NCBI GenBank assembly: GCA_013140705.1
Contig: JABFSH010000024.1
Location: 1 to 42,251, forward strand
Source of the DNA: Methylococcaceae bacterium
GTDB taxonomy: Bacteria; Pseudomonadota; Gammaproteobacteria; Methylococcales; Methylomonadaceae
Reading direction: 5' to 3'
DNA: 42,251 nt
Below the pieces are notes generated by a model. It made no database searches. It had not been told where the DNA came from and saw only the letters and a list, made by a program, of their open reading frames with translations. A program made the position numbers and the translations under genes. This document shows positions 26,706-36,645 of the stretch, in pieces (position 1 is the first letter of the stretch; each line of letters opens with the position of its first letter).

Positions 26706-27233
26706 ATGTTAGATCGATTGCCTGAATATATTGACCCGTTACATCTGGCCGAAAAGCGCGGCGCATTAGAGGGGAGGATTCCTCTAAGCAAATTTCAGCG
26801 CTTGGCAGACAGTCTCTGTAACAATGAAGGATATGTCGAGGTTAGTCTTTTTTTTGGCCGTGAAGGTAAGCTGGCAAAAATTGACGGACATATTAAATCG
26901 ATAATCGAACTTCAATGTCAAAATTGCTTGAATGCAGTTGAATGGGTTGTCGACAATCGTGTCAAGCTGGGGATAGTCACCTCAATAGATGGTGCCAATC
27001 GATTACCTGAAGATTATGATCCGCTGCTTGTTGAGGCGGACGGAAAAGTTCTTCTAAAAGACATTATTGAAGATGAGTTGATACTGATTTTGCCTACTTT
27101 TCCTAAACATCAGCATGATTGTTTAGCTGAAATTGGCATCCCAGGCAAAACCGATTTGCCATCGGACTCGCATTCAGAAAGAGAAAACCCTTTTGCTATC
27201 TTAGCCAAACTTAAAAATACCGGAGACCTATAA
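26706..27233 (+). CDS. yceD: YceD/DUF177 family protein
   Basis: A 175-residue protein of the DUF177 family, whose members precede rpmF in most bacteria and have been linked to 23S rRNA accumulation. Two Cys in [13 protein letters not shown] (near residue 75) are typical, as is the acidic stretch [27 protein letters not shown]. The stop overlaps the rpmF start (TAATG), so the two genes are translationally coupled. The molecular role is not established from the sequence. Confidence 0.9.
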   Translation: MLDRLPEYIDPLHLAEKRGALEGRIPLSKFQRLADSLCNNEGYVEVSLFFGREGKLAKIDGHIKSIIELQCQNCLNAVEWVVDNRVKLGIVTSIDGANRLPEDYDPLLVEADGKVLLKDIIEDELILILPTFPKHQHDCLAEIGIPGKTDLPSDSHSERENPFAILAKLKNTGDL

Positions 27234-27415
27234 TGGCAGTACAAAAAAGTAAAGTATCCCGTTCAAGACGCGGCCAGCGTCGCTCGCATGACTCTTTGAC
27301 AAGTAGAGCATTATCTCAAGATCCATTGACTGGTGAGGTTCATCTGCGTCACCACGTGTCTCCGGATGGTTATTTTAAAGGTCGCCAGATTGTCTCTGCG
27401 AACGACGAAGATTAA
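27233..27415 (+). CDS. rpmF: 50S ribosomal protein L32
   Basis: A 60-residue basic protein beginning [20 protein letters not shown], the canonical L32 N-terminus. The zinc-finger cysteines found in some L32 proteins are absent here, as usual for gammaproteobacterial versions. It lies between yceD and plsX in the conserved order. A hairpin follows it, so part of the transcription may end before plsX. Confidence 0.97.
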   Translation: MAVQKSKVSRSRRGQRRSHDSLTSRALSQDPLTGEVHLRHHVSPDGYFKGRQIVSANDED

Positions 27416-27451
27416 TAATCGCGGTTTTTTAGTATATTGAAGTAGTGTTGC

Positions 27452-27480
27452 GCCGAGTCAGGTTCTGGCTCGGCTTCTTT
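27452..27480 (+). terminator. Hairpin between rpmF and plsX
   Basis: Stem GCCGAG/CTCGGC (27452-27457, 27469-27474) with an inner CAG/CTG pairing is followed by TTCTTT. It probably attenuates transcription between the ribosomal gene and the fatty-acid genes. Confidence 0.75.
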
Positions 27481-27509
27481 ATAAAATACCTCAGGAGTCA
27501 TTCGTAAGC

Positions 27510-28538
27510 GTGAGCCTAACAATATCGATTGATGCCATGGGCGGGGATCACGGTCCCGAAGTTACCATTCCGGCATCATTGGATCGTTTAAAAAACAATC
27601 CAGATTTAAAGCTGATTCTAGTAGGCGATGAAACTGTTATCAAACAACAGTTGTCGAGTGCTGCGAATGATTTCATGGATAGACTCATCATTCGCCACGC
27701 GTCCCAACGCGTTGAAATGCACGAGTCTCCCTCCAAAGCGCTGAAAAACAAAAAGGACTCATCCATGCGGGTCGCCATTAACCTGGTTCACGACGGGCAG
27801 GCGGATGCCTGCGTAAGCGCGGGTAACACCGGAGCGCTAATGGCAACGGCTCGATTCGTGTTGAAAATGATTCCAGGCATTGATCGCCCCGCCATCATTT
27901 CCACGTTGCCGTCCGTTTACGGACATACCCATGTGCTTGATCTAGGCGCAAACGTTGATTGCACAGCTGAGCATCTTTTTCAATTTGCGGTCATGGGTAC
28001 CGAGCTTGTTAAGGCGGTTGAAAATATTGATAATCCCAAAGTAGGCTTATTAAATATTGGCGAAGAAGATGTTAAAGGCAATGAACAGGTAAAGGCAGCT
28101 GCAAAATTACTCGAGAATTCGTCGTTGAATTATATTGGATATGTTGAAGGGAATTCATTAAATGCCGGTTCTATCGAAGTCGATCTGATCGTTGCAGATG
28201 GTTTTGTAGGCAATGTCGCCCTCAAGTCGATTGAAGGTGCGGCAAAGATGATAGGTGTTCAGTTAAAATCAGCTTTTAGCAAAAATATTTTGACTAAATT
28301 GGCCGGATTGGTTGCCTATCCGGTACTCAAGTCATTCAAGCAAAGTATCGATCCCCGTCTATATAATGGCGCCAGCTTTTTGGGGTTACGCGGACTCGTT
28401 ATCAAAAGTCACGGTGGAGCAGACGTTCTGGCCTTTAAAACAGCTATTCAACTTGCTGAAATTGAAGTTAAAAAGGATGTCATTCAAAAAATTAGTCAGC
28501 AGGTTGAAAATAGTCTGGCGCTGAGAGAAAGCGCATGA
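27510..28538 (+). CDS. plsX: Phosphate acyltransferase PlsX
   Basis: Converts acyl-ACP to acyl-phosphate for phospholipid synthesis; peripheral on the inner membrane. It has 342 residues and a GTG start with AGGAG about 12 bases upstream. Landmarks are [18 protein letters not shown] at the start, [10 protein letters not shown] near residue 105, and [12 protein letters not shown]. It overlaps fabH by ATGA, coupling translation of the two genes. Confidence 0.97.
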   Translation: MSLTISIDAMGGDHGPEVTIPASLDRLKNNPDLKLILVGDETVIKQQLSSAANDFMDRLIIRHASQRVEMHESPSKALKNKKDSSMRVAINLVHDGQADACVSAGNTGALMATARFVLKMIPGIDRPAIISTLPSVYGHTHVLDLGANVDCTAEHLFQFAVMGTELVKAVENIDNPKVGLLNIGEEDVKGNEQVKAAAKLLENSSLNYIGYVEGNSLNAGSIEVDLIVADGFVGNVALKSIEGAAKMIGVQLKSAFSKNILTKLAGLVAYPVLKSFKQSIDPRLYNGASFLGLRGLVIKSHGGADVLAFKTAIQLAEIEVKKDVIQKISQQVENSLALRESA

Positions 28539-29503
28539 CTCGTTATGCAAGAGTGATTGGCACAGGTGGTTATTTACCCGATGAAATTCGAACCAATGAA
28601 CAGATTTCTCAGACGGTCGATACGTCGGATAGTTGGATTATTGAACGGACAGGTATAAAAAGCCGCCGAATTGCCGGGCCGGATGAAACAGCTTCAAGCA
28701 TGGCAGAAATTGCCGCAAGACAGGCTATCGAGGCTGCAGGTTGTGATCCGGAGCAAATCGATTTGATAATTGTTGCTACCGGGACGCCTGATCGTGTTTA
28801 TCCTAGTACCGGTTGCCTGCTACAGCAGCGGCTAGGGATCAAAGATTGCGTTTCTTTCGATGTCCAGGCAGCCTGTTCCGGTTCGATTTTCGCGCTGAAT
28901 ATTGCCGATCAATATATTAAATCCGGCGCCGCTAAAACGATATTGGTGGTCGGCACTGAAATATGCTCCCGTATTGTCGACTGGACGGATCGTGGAACCT
29001 GTATTTTATTTGGCGATGGGGCCGGTGCTGTTTTACTTGGCTTATCGGAAGAAACGGGTATTTTATCGACCCATATTCATTCTGATGGTGAATATGAAGA
29101 CCTCCTCTATTGCCCAAATCCCCAGGCTGCCAGTGAAAGTAACAAGCATGAGTCTGCATTTATCAGCATGCGTGGTAATGAGGTCTTTAAAGTAGCGGTA
29201 AATACCTTGGGACGGATTGTTGATGAAACGCTGGAAGCCAACAATATGGACAAAGAAGCTATTGATTGGCTAGTTCCACATCAGGCCAATATACGTATCA
29301 TTGCTGCGACCGCAAAAAAACTGAAAATGTCCATGGACCAGGTCGTAGTGACTCTGGAAAATCAAGGTAATACGTCTTCCGCTTCAGTGCTACTTGCCTT
29401 TAATGAAGCCATAAGAGATGGCCGAATTCAGCGCGGGCAAGTTGTCTTGCTTGAAGCTTTCGGCGCAGGGTTTACATGGGGTTCTGCCTTAATTAAGTAT
29501 TGA
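28535..29503 (+). CDS. fabH: 3-oxoacyl-ACP synthase III
   Basis: Starts fatty-acid chains by condensing acetyl-CoA with malonyl-ACP. It has 322 residues. The active site is Cys114 in [12 protein letters not shown], with His249 in VPHQANIRI and Asn279 in [11 protein letters not shown]. The protein ends with the usual [14 protein letters not shown] block. It is translationally coupled to plsX and lies 16 bp before fabD. Confidence 0.97.
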   Translation: MTRYARVIGTGGYLPDEIRTNEQISQTVDTSDSWIIERTGIKSRRIAGPDETASSMAEIAARQAIEAAGCDPEQIDLIIVATGTPDRVYPSTGCLLQQRLGIKDCVSFDVQAACSGSIFALNIADQYIKSGAAKTILVVGTEICSRIVDWTDRGTCILFGDGAGAVLLGLSEETGILSTHIHSDGEYEDLLYCPNPQAASESNKHESAFISMRGNEVFKVAVNTLGRIVDETLEANNMDKEAIDWLVPHQANIRIIAATAKKLKMSMDQVVVTLENQGNTSSASVLLAFNEAIRDGRIQRGQVVLLEAFGAGFTWGSALIKY

Positions 29504-29519
29504 AGGTGTAAAAGTTTCG

Positions 29520-30470
29520 ATGAGTGAACAAACATACAATCTAGCCTTTGTTTTCCCTGGACAAGGTTCTCAATCAGTCGGAATGCTCAAGGAGCTGGCG
29601 GCAACTTATCCGGAAGTTCGACATACATTTGAGCAGGCTTCCGATGCCTTGGGAAAAGACTTGTGGGCCATCGTTGCCGATGGGCCGGAATCGGAACTCA
29701 ACTGGACTCAAAATACCCAGCCTGCCATGATGGCTGCTGGTGTGGCTGTTTGGGAAGTCTGGTGCAAACACAGCGCTGTACGTCCTGCCTGGATGGCTGG
29801 GCACAGTTTGGGTGAATATACTGCCTTGGTATGCTCGGGTGCCGTGTCGTTTGTGGACGGCATCAAGCTGGTTGCGGCCAGAGGGCGATTAATGCAGGAA
29901 GCCGTGCCGGCCGGTATCGGTGCAATGGCGGCTATTCTCGGGTTGGAAGACCACCAGGTCGTCAAAGTTTGTGCGGATGTGGCTGAAAATGAAATAGTTT
30001 CGGCCGTTAATTATAATTCGCCAGGTCAAGTCGTTATTGCTGGAAATACGGCGGCTGTTGAGCGGGCGATCAATGCAGCCAAAGAAGCGGGGGCGAAACG
30101 TGCCGTGCTGCTGCCTGTAAGTGTACCTTCTCACTGTTTATTGATGCAGCCAGCAGCGGACAAGTTAAATGATCATTTGCAGGCGTGCGCCATTGAAATG
30201 CCCAAGATGACGCTGGTTCATAACGTGGATGTGACGCCACACAGTGCGTCTGAAGTCATAAAAAATGCCTTGAAAGAACAGTTGTACAACCCGGTGCGCT
30301 GGTCGGACACGATCAAATTTATGCACGATCAGGGTGTCACTTGTTTTGTTGAGTGCGGTCCAGGCAAAGTACTGGTGGGTTTGAACAAGCGTATCGCCAA
30401 AGAAGCCGAGCACTTTGCAATCTATGATCCGGAAACATTAAATAAGTTATTGGAGCAATTAAATGGTTAA
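29520..30470 (+). CDS. fabD: Malonyl-CoA:ACP transacylase
   Basis: Moves malonyl from CoA to ACP to supply fatty-acid elongation. It has 316 residues. FVFPGQGSQSVGML lies at the N-terminus, the nucleophile Ser96 in MAGHSLGEYTALV, the catalytic His in PVSVPSHCLLM, and VECGPGKVLVGLNKRI near the end. The last 8 bp overlap fabG as ATGGTTAA. Confidence 0.97.
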   Translation: MSEQTYNLAFVFPGQGSQSVGMLKELAATYPEVRHTFEQASDALGKDLWAIVADGPESELNWTQNTQPAMMAAGVAVWEVWCKHSAVRPAWMAGHSLGEYTALVCSGAVSFVDGIKLVAARGRLMQEAVPAGIGAMAAILGLEDHQVVKVCADVAENEIVSAVNYNSPGQVVIAGNTAAVERAINAAKEAGAKRAVLLPVSVPSHCLLMQPAADKLNDHLQACAIEMPKMTLVHNVDVTPHSASEVIKNALKEQLYNPVRWSDTIKFMHDQGVTCFVECGPGKVLVGLNKRIAKEAEHFAIYDPETLNKLLEQLNG

Positions 30471-31191
30471 ACAAGTCGCTTTAGTCACGGGTGCCAGTCG
30501 TGGAATTGGTCGTGCCATTGCGGAGAGATTGGCAGAAGATGGCTATTTTGTAATCGGTACGGCAACGACCGAGAATGGCGCTGAAGCGATTTCCACTTAC
30601 TTGAGTGATAAGGGCAAGGGCATAAAACTGGATGTGGCTGATGCGGAATCAGTAGCCGAAGTGATGAAAACGATTAATGACGAGTATGGCGCGCCAACGG
30701 TATTGGTCAATAATGCCGGCATTACTCGCGATAATTTATTGATGCGTATGAAGGACGAAGAGTGGGATAGCATCATTAACACAAATTTGACGTCGGTATT
30801 TCGAATGAGCAAAGCGGTTTTGCGAGGCATGATGAAAGCAAAAGCCGGGCGCATCATCAATATTTCTTCGGTTGTCGGTGCAACAGGTAATGCCGGGCAA
30901 GCCAATTATGCTGCTGCAAAGGCCGGTATGGTAGGCTTTACAAAATCCTTGGCCAAGGAAGTCGGTTCTCGCAATATTACTGTCAACACCGTCGCGCCGG
31001 GTTTTATTGACACCGATATGACGAAAGAGTTGGGGGATGATATTAAAAATTCCCTGCTGGCTTCGATTCCTCTGGCTCGTTTGGGCGAGGCCAAGGAAAT
31101 AGCCCATACCGTTGCATTTTTGGTCTCAGAGGGCGCTGCGTACATTACCGGAGAAACTCTACATGTGAATGGCGGCATGTACATGCCTTGA
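30463..31191 (+). CDS. fabG: 3-oxoacyl-ACP reductase
   Basis: NADPH-dependent short-chain dehydrogenase for the first reduction step of fatty-acid elongation. It has 242 residues. The nucleotide-binding motif is TGASRGIGRAIAE, followed by NNAGITRDNLLMRM and the catalytic Ser136, Tyr149 and Lys153 (INISSVVG, YAAAKAG). The ITGETLHVNGGMYM end is typical. It overlaps fabD by 8 bp; acpP follows after a 215-bp spacer with its own promoter. Confidence 0.97.
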   Translation: MVKQVALVTGASRGIGRAIAERLAEDGYFVIGTATTENGAEAISTYLSDKGKGIKLDVADAESVAEVMKTINDEYGAPTVLVNNAGITRDNLLMRMKDEEWDSIINTNLTSVFRMSKAVLRGMMKAKAGRIINISSVVGATGNAGQANYAAAKAGMVGFTKSLAKEVGSRNITVNTVAPGFIDTDMTKELGDDIKNSLLASIPLARLGEAKEIAHTVAFLVSEGAAYITGETLHVNGGMYMP

Positions 31192-31266
31192 TTGGGCACT
31201 TGAAGTCTGGTTTAGCCTCGGTTTGAGACTCGATTTGTAAGAGGTCTTGGGTTTATTTCCTTAATG

Positions 31267-31327
31267 TTGTGACATTATTGCGATATCAAGTATAATTCCC
31301 CCCGCCGTCTGGAACTTCCGGAGACGG
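31267..31327 (+). promoter_or_regulatory. acpP promoter and leader hairpin
   Basis: A perfect -10 box TATAAT (31291-31296) lies 18 bases after TTGTGA (31267-31272). The transcript would begin near 31303 and at once form a hairpin with arms CCGTCT (31305-31310) and AGACGG (31322-31327), with inner GGA/TCC pairs. A separate promoter fits the high need for acyl carrier protein; the hairpin at the 5' end could stabilise the mRNA. Confidence 0.65.
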
Positions 31328-31406
31328 GATTTCTAGTAAAATTAATAACAATAACTGTAAGCTTTTGACTTAATTAAAAAACTTGCATTGTTTGAGGATA
31401 ATGATT

Positions 31407-31637
31407 ATGAGTAATGTTGAAGAACGAGTAAAAAAAATTGTTGCAGAGCAATTGGGTGTTAAAGAAGCTATTGCTAACGATGCATCTTTCGTTGATGATC
31501 TTGGCGCTGATTCTCTGGATACAGTTGAACTCGTCATGGCTCTTGAAGAAGAATTCGAATGTGAAATTCCAGACGATGAAGCTGAAAAAATCACAACTGT
31601 TCAGCAAGCAATTGATTACGTAGAAAAAAACGCGTAA
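31407..31637 (+). CDS. acpP: Acyl carrier protein
   Basis: A 76-residue acidic carrier of growing acyl chains. The phosphopantetheine site is Ser36 in [19 protein letters not shown]. The open frame extends to 31383, but the ATG at 31407 gives the standard [12 protein letters not shown] start and has TGAGGA about 10 bases upstream. Its own promoter lies in the leader, and a strong hairpin separates it from fabF. Confidence 0.98.
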   Translation: MSNVEERVKKIVAEQLGVKEAIANDASFVDDLGADSLDTVELVMALEEEFECEIPDDEAEKITTVQQAIDYVEKNA

Positions 31638-31647
31638 CTTTCAGCTT

Positions 31648-31674
31648 TAGTGGATGAACCAGTTTCATCCACTA
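31648..31674 (+). terminator. Hairpin between acpP and fabF
   Basis: A perfect 11-bp stem TAGTGGATGAA/TTCATCCACTA with a CCAGT loop starts 11 bp after the acpP stop. No T run follows, so it may limit read-through into fabF or protect the acpP mRNA 3' end after processing. Confidence 0.65.
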
Positions 31675-31729
31675 AGTATTACCATTCCTTCTTCCCGCAT
31701 TTGTTTATTTTCTTACGGTAAGGTTCACA

Positions 31730-32974
31730 TTGAGTAAACGTCGAGTTGTAATAACCGGCTTGGGCGCTATTACGCCTTTAGCTAATACAGTTCAGGAAAC
31801 ATGGAGTGGAATCATCGACGGTAAAAGCGGCATTACTTCTATTGATTCGTTTGATATTTCCTCTTTTGCAACGACTTTTGGTGGTGTCATCAGAAATTTT
31901 GATATTACCCAGTACATACCCGGCAAAGACGCACAACGTATGGATGGTTTCATTCATTATGGGCTTGCTGCCGGTTGTCAGGCATTTGAAGACTCGGGTA
32001 TCGAAGTCACAGAAGCTAATGCCGAGCGTATCGGTGTAGCGATTGGTTCAGGAATCGGTGGTATCACCGGCATTGAAGACTGTTATGCAACCTATGACAA
32101 AAGTGGGCCGCGTCGAATATCCCCCTTCTTTGTTCCTGGTAACATCATCAATATGATTTCCGGCAATCTTTCCATCAAGTATGGCTTGAAAGGTCCCAAT
32201 TTTGCGATTGTTACCGCTTGTGCGACGGGGACCCACAATATTGGTGATGCCGCGCGCTTGATACAGCATGGCGATGCCGATGTGATGATAGCCGGCGGAG
32301 CGGAACGCTGTACGACGTCACCGACGGCCATGGGCGGATTTGCGTCTGCAAAAGCCTTGTCTCGTCGTAATGATGATCCTCAGGCTGCCAGTAGGCCATG
32401 GGATAGAGATCGCGATGGTTTTGTTTTAAGTGATGGCGCAGGTGTTGTAGTTCTTGAAGAACTCGAACATGCAAAAGCACGCGGTGCGAAAATTTATGCT
32501 GAGCTAGTTGGTTATGGAATGAGCGGCGATGCCTATCATATGACGACACCATCGCCCGGTGGCGAAGGGGCGGCTCGTTGTATGCGAAGTGCAATGCGCG
32601 ATGCCGGAATTAATCCTGAAGATGTTGATTACATTAATGCGCATGGTACGTCAACGCCTGCCGGTGATGTCGGCGAAACACAGGCCATGAAATCGGCATT
32701 GGGAGATGATGCCTACCGAGTGGCAGTCAGTTCAACAAAGTCGATGATTGGTCACATGCTCGGCGCCGCTGGCGGAATAGAGGCTGTTTTAACCGCACTC
32801 AGTATAAAAAATCAGATTGCTCCTCCGACCATCAATCTGGAAAACCAGGATCCTGAGTGCGATCTTGATTATGTACCCAATACGGCAAGAGCAATGAAAA
32901 TAGATGTTGCCCTATCAAACTCCTTCGGTTTCGGTGGCACTAACGGCACCTTGGTTTTTAAGCGTTTCATGTAA
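31730..32974 (+). CDS. fabF: 3-oxoacyl-ACP synthase II
   Basis: Elongating condensing enzyme of fatty-acid synthesis. It has 414 residues and a TTG start (SKRRVVITGLGAITP). The catalytic triad is Cys164 in VTACATGTHNIG, His305 in NAHGTSTPAGD and His342 in SMIGHMLGAAGG. FGFGGTNGTLVFKRF closes the protein. It follows acpP in the conserved order. The TTG start and intervening hairpin probably keep expression well below that of acpP. Confidence 0.97.
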   Translation: MSKRRVVITGLGAITPLANTVQETWSGIIDGKSGITSIDSFDISSFATTFGGVIRNFDITQYIPGKDAQRMDGFIHYGLAAGCQAFEDSGIEVTEANAERIGVAIGSGIGGITGIEDCYATYDKSGPRRISPFFVPGNIINMISGNLSIKYGLKGPNFAIVTACATGTHNIGDAARLIQHGDADVMIAGGAERCTTSPTAMGGFASAKALSRRNDDPQAASRPWDRDRDGFVLSDGAGVVVLEELEHAKARGAKIYAELVGYGMSGDAYHMTTPSPGGEGAARCMRSAMRDAGINPEDVDYINAHGTSTPAGDVGETQAMKSALGDDAYRVAVSSTKSMIGHMLGAAGGIEAVLTALSIKNQIAPPTINLENQDPECDLDYVPNTARAMKIDVALSNSFGFGGTNGTLVFKRFM

Positions 32975-33012
32975 GGGCGTGATTATTCGCGTTTTTATGG
33001 ATGCATTTTCGG

Positions 33013-33840
33013 ATGATTCTGCTCAATGGCGAATATAAAGACCACATTGAAATTTCTGATCGCGGTCTCCAATACGGTGATGGTTTATTTGAGACGATCG
33101 CTGTTTTGGAAGGGCAAGCGATTTTTTGGGATCAACATTGGCAACGCTTGCATTCAGGTTGTGTTCGTTTAGGAATTCCAGTTCCGGATGCCGAGCTCGT
33201 CAAACGTGAGGCAAAAAGGCTCTGCCAGGATGCGCAGTCTGCCGTACTAAAAATAATTGTCACCCGTGGTTCTGGCGGACGGGGCTATCGACAGCCGGAA
33301 AGCATTGTTCCCTCTCGCGTCCTCAGTTTACATCCTTTTCCTGAATATCCTCATCACTACAAAGAGCTGGGTATAGCCGCCCGTTTTTGCGAAACCCGCT
33401 TAGGCTTGAATCCTTCGTTAGCCGGTATGAAACACCTGAACCGTCTCGAGCAGGTCTTGGCGCGGGCAGAATGGACCGATGCGTCCATTCAAGAAGGTAT
33501 CATGCTGGATATCAATGATCATGTCATTGAAGGCACGATGACTAATCTTTTCTACATCAAAAATGATACACTGAATACTTCATCCATTATTCATGCAGGT
33601 ATAGCGGGCATCATGCGTGGCATTATTCTCAGCTTGTGGACAGGCGAAGGTCTGCCGGCAGTCGAACGCACGATTGCCAGAGAGGAGTTGTTGTCTGCCG
33701 AAGAGGTCTTTGTTTGTAATTCAATTATTGGCGTATGGCCGGTTAAGCGCATCGAAGATAGTTATTTTTCTGTTGGCCCGATGACTCGGCAGATTCAATT
33801 CTGGGTGGATCGGTTGACTCAAGAAGCGCGGCAGTCGTGA
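33013..33840 (+). CDS. pabC: Aminodeoxychorismate lyase
   Basis: A PLP enzyme that releases pyruvate from 4-amino-4-deoxychorismate to give p-aminobenzoate for folate. The start at 33013 (MILLNGEYKD) gives 275 residues and puts the PLP lysine at position 140 in GMKHLNRLEQVLARAEW; an in-frame ATG at 33001 is also possible. Other landmarks are SDRGLQYGDGLFET and IVTRGSGGRGYRQPE. The last 4 bp overlap mltG. Confidence 0.94.
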   Translation: MILLNGEYKDHIEISDRGLQYGDGLFETIAVLEGQAIFWDQHWQRLHSGCVRLGIPVPDAELVKREAKRLCQDAQSAVLKIIVTRGSGGRGYRQPESIVPSRVLSLHPFPEYPHHYKELGIAARFCETRLGLNPSLAGMKHLNRLEQVLARAEWTDASIQEGIMLDINDHVIEGTMTNLFYIKNDTLNTSSIIHAGIAGIMRGIILSLWTGEGLPAVERTIAREELLSAEEVFVCNSIIGVWPVKRIEDSYFSVGPMTRQIQFWVDRLTQEARQS

Positions 33841-34943
33841 ACAATCGGGTAACCGGTATTTTATTGATACTACTGAGTATTACCGGTAGTTGGGCGTGGC
33901 TGGATTATCAGAGTGCCATTAAAAATCCCGTTGTTTCTGACCTAGTTACCGTAGAAATTGAGAAAGGTGATTCGCTGGATCGGATTGGCGAAAAGCTAGT
34001 GGCGCAAGATCTGGCCATAAAGCCGTTTTGGTTTAAGGTCACTGCGTTTCTTGGAAAATCTTACAATAAAATTAAGACCGGCGAATATGAATTAAAACCG
34101 GGATTAACGTTGCCGGATATATTGGATGTGTTTGTGGCGGGAAAAACCAAACAATATGCCATCACCTTTCCTGAGGGTTGGAGTCTTAACGAGATATTGC
34201 AAGAAGTGGCGAAAAATCCAAACCTTGAGCATCAGCTCTTAAAATCGGATTTTATCAATCTCATGATGCAACTCGGCATCAATCAAAAAAACTCAAATCA
34301 CTGCCAAACGGTTCCAGAAGATGGTTTTCTATTTTTGCCCAGTCCATTGGATTGTCCGGAGGGTTTGCCTGTAGCCGCTGTTTTGCCGGAAACCTTGAAA
34401 TCTCTGGAGGGATTGATTTTTCCCGACACCTACTTTTTTGAAAGACATATGTCGGATATTTCATTGCTCAAGAGAGCCTACGAAAAAATGCTGAATATCA
34501 TCCGTCAGGAATGGGCCAGAAAATCGGCGGACCTGCCTTTTAAAACCCCCTATGAGGCCTTGATAATGGCTTCGATCGTTGAAAAAGAGACAGCCGATAA
34601 AAAAGAAAGGCCGTTGATTGCTGGCGTCTTCATTCGCAGACTTCAAAACGATATGCTGTTGCAAACCGATCCCACGGTAATTTATGGCATGGGCGAAAAT
34701 TTCCGTGGCGGCATTGGCTACAATGATCTAAAAGCTGAGACGCCTTATAACACGTATGTGATCAAAGGCTTACCACCGACGCCTATTGCCATGCCTGGAC
34801 TCGATGCGATTATTGCCACCCTGCACCCCGACAAGAGTAACAGTCTGTATTTTGTTTCCCGCGGTGATGGGTCGCATGTATTTTCAGCCACCTTAAAAGA
34901 GCATAATCTGGCTGTCAACAAGTATCAAAGGAAGAAAAAATGA
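33837..34943 (+). CDS. mltG: Endolytic murein transglycosylase MltG
   Basis: An inner-membrane transglycosylase that cuts nascent peptidoglycan strands. It has 368 residues and a GTG start overlapping pabC (GTGA). One membrane segment (about residues 5-23) is followed by a LysM-like part (EIEKGDSLDRIGEKLVAQDL) and the catalytic YceG domain. The catalytic Glu is E249 in MASIVEKETADKKERP, followed by LQTDPTVIYG and TPYNTYVIKGLPPTPIAMPG. A roughly 30-residue insert with three Cys (NHCQTVPEDG onward) precedes the core. It overlaps tmk by ATGA. Confidence 0.95.
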   Translation: MNNRVTGILLILLSITGSWAWLDYQSAIKNPVVSDLVTVEIEKGDSLDRIGEKLVAQDLAIKPFWFKVTAFLGKSYNKIKTGEYELKPGLTLPDILDVFVAGKTKQYAITFPEGWSLNEILQEVAKNPNLEHQLLKSDFINLMMQLGINQKNSNHCQTVPEDGFLFLPSPLDCPEGLPVAAVLPETLKSLEGLIFPDTYFFERHMSDISLLKRAYEKMLNIIRQEWARKSADLPFKTPYEALIMASIVEKETADKKERPLIAGVFIRRLQNDMLLQTDPTVIYGMGENFRGGIGYNDLKAETPYNTYVIKGLPPTPIAMPGLDAIIATLHPDKSNSLYFVSRGDGSHVFSATLKEHNLAVNKYQRKKK

Positions 34944-35608
34944 CAACGGGGCGCGGCAAGTTTATAACGCTGGAAGGCGGTGAAGGCGTTGGTAAGACCA
35001 CAAATCAGGCGTTTATCAGGGATTTTTTACAAAATAATCATATCCCGGTTTTAATCACGCGTGAGCCGGGAGGTACCAGGCTGGCGGAAAAAATACGCGA
35101 TTTATTGCTGGATATTGATAGCGAGCCTGTTTCAGAGCAGGCTGAATTATTATTGATATTTGCAGCAAGAGCCCAACATATTCAGCAAGTTATCGAACCA
35201 GCTCTGGCAGCAGGGCAATGGGTGCTTTGCGATCGTTTTACTGATGCCACTTATGCTTACCAGGGCGGTGGCCGCAGCATGGCCATCGATGACATTGCCT
35301 GGCTGGAAGAAAAAGTACAGGGCCACCTGCGCCCCGATCTGACCTTACTGTTTGATGCGCCGGTTATAACAGGAATGACACGCGCAGGAAAGCGAGGTAC
35401 GCTTGATCGATTCGAGACAGAAAAGCAGCAATTTTTTGAACAGGTGCGGCAGGCTTACCTACAGCAGGCAAAATGCTATCCACAACGGATCAAGCTCATT
35501 CAGGCCGACCGGCCGTTGCAGGAGGTGCAGCAGACCCTTGTTGAGGTATTGAATAAAGTGGTTCGCAATGATTCTGGGTTTATAGACGCTGGCATTGTCA
35601 GGCGATGA
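34940..35608 (+). CDS. tmk: Thymidylate kinase
   Basis: Phosphorylates dTMP to dTDP. It has 222 residues, slightly longer than usual because of a C-terminal tail. The P-loop is LEGGEGVGKTTNQAF, followed by TREPGGTRLAEKIR, the DR motif in LCDRFTDATYAYQGGGR and the lid region MTRAGKRGTLDRFE. Its start and stop overlap mltG and holB by ATGA. Confidence 0.97.
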   Translation: MTTGRGKFITLEGGEGVGKTTNQAFIRDFLQNNHIPVLITREPGGTRLAEKIRDLLLDIDSEPVSEQAELLLIFAARAQHIQQVIEPALAAGQWVLCDRFTDATYAYQGGGRSMAIDDIAWLEEKVQGHLRPDLTLLFDAPVITGMTRAGKRGTLDRFETEKQQFFEQVRQAYLQQAKCYPQRIKLIQADRPLQEVQQTLVEVLNKVVRNDSGFIDAGIVRR

Positions 35609-36645
35609 TGCAGAAAGAATTGTTGCCGTGGCACTATCAGGCGTGGGCTCATCTGTGTCAGTTTATTACGCAAAATCGCTTGCCGCAGGCATTACTGATT
35701 AGCGGCTCAAGAGGCTTGGGCAACCATCAGCTAGCAGAACATTTTGCCAGTTCGCTGCTCTGTGATAGCCCGCAATCCAGTCATTTGAGCTGCGGCCATT
35801 GCTCCAGTTGCCTATTGCTGGCAGCAGAGACGCATCCGGATTATCTGATAGTAAAGCCGGAAGAGCCCGGAAAAACCATCACCATAGGACAAATTCGTAG
35901 TCTGATAACGCGCTTAACCTTAAAGCCGCAATTTGAACACTATCGCGTCGTCATTATCAATCCTGCCGAGCAGATGAATAATGCCGCTGCCAATGCCTTC
36001 TTGAAGTGTCTGGAAGAGCCGACGGAACGTACACTGATAGTATTGATTACCGATAAACCCGCGCAATTGCCGGCAACGATCCGCAGTCGCTGTCAAAAGC
36101 TTGTTGTTGAAAGGCCGAATCAGGAACTACAGGGGAAATGGTTAAGACAGCAGAACGTCGATGATAATTTGGAGTTGCTTTATAACTTATCACAAGGGTC
36201 GCCTTTATTGGCCCAAAGCTATGCGAATGACAAGTTGTTGATGCTCCGCAAGCAATGTTTTACTGCTTGGCTGTCCGTAGCAAAAAAACAAATTCATCCC
36301 GTTATGGTTGCCGAAGATTGGCATAAATTGACGGAAGTGCCTTTATTGTTCTGGATGACGTCCTGGGTCATTGACCTGATTAAATGTTGTTATCAGACTC
36401 AAGCCCTAAACCTGTTTAATCCGGATTTATATGAAGACTTGAAAGAACTGTCGCAACAGCTAGAATTAACAAGGCTTTATATGCTTTATGACTTATTGTT
36501 GCTAAGCCGGCAACGATGGGAAACGCAAGTTAACAAACAGTCAATGTATGAAGAAATATTGATTCAGTGGTTCGAAATTACTAGAGACACTCGCCATGGC
36601 AGACCAGACAACACCCCGACAAGGCATATTGTCGCTTTCAATTAA
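35605..36645 (+). CDS. holB: DNA polymerase III subunit delta prime
   Basis: Clamp-loader subunit of 346 residues. It has the AAA+ fold with the degenerate Walker A usual for delta prime (SGSRGLGNHQLAEH, lacking the Lys), a four-Cys zinc module (CDSPQSSHLSCGHCSSC), the SRC-type motif in IRSRCQKL, and NNAAANAFLKCLEEP. It is translationally coupled to tmk. Its last 50 bp overlap the pilZ start, an unusually long overlap for this cluster. Confidence 0.95.
   Translation: MMQKELLPWHYQAWAHLCQFITQNRLPQALLISGSRGLGNHQLAEHFASSLLCDSPQSSHLSCGHCSSCLLLAAETHPDYLIVKPEEPGKTITIGQIRSLITRLTLKPQFEHYRVVIINPAEQMNNAAANAFLKCLEEPTERTLIVLITDKPAQLPATIRSRCQKLVVERPNQELQGKWLRQQNVDDNLELLYNLSQGSPLLAQSYANDKLLMLRKQCFTAWLSVAKKQIHPVMVAEDWHKLTEVPLLFWMTSWVIDLIKCCYQTQALNLFNPDLYEDLKELSQQLELTRLYMLYDLLLLSRQRWETQVNKQSMYEEILIQWFEITRDTRHGRPDNTPTRHIVAFN

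Noticed and set aside
35605-36645. Broken Walker A in holB as a sign of a damaged gene
   Set aside because: Loss of the P-loop Lys is normal for delta prime subunits, and the zinc module and remaining motifs are intact.
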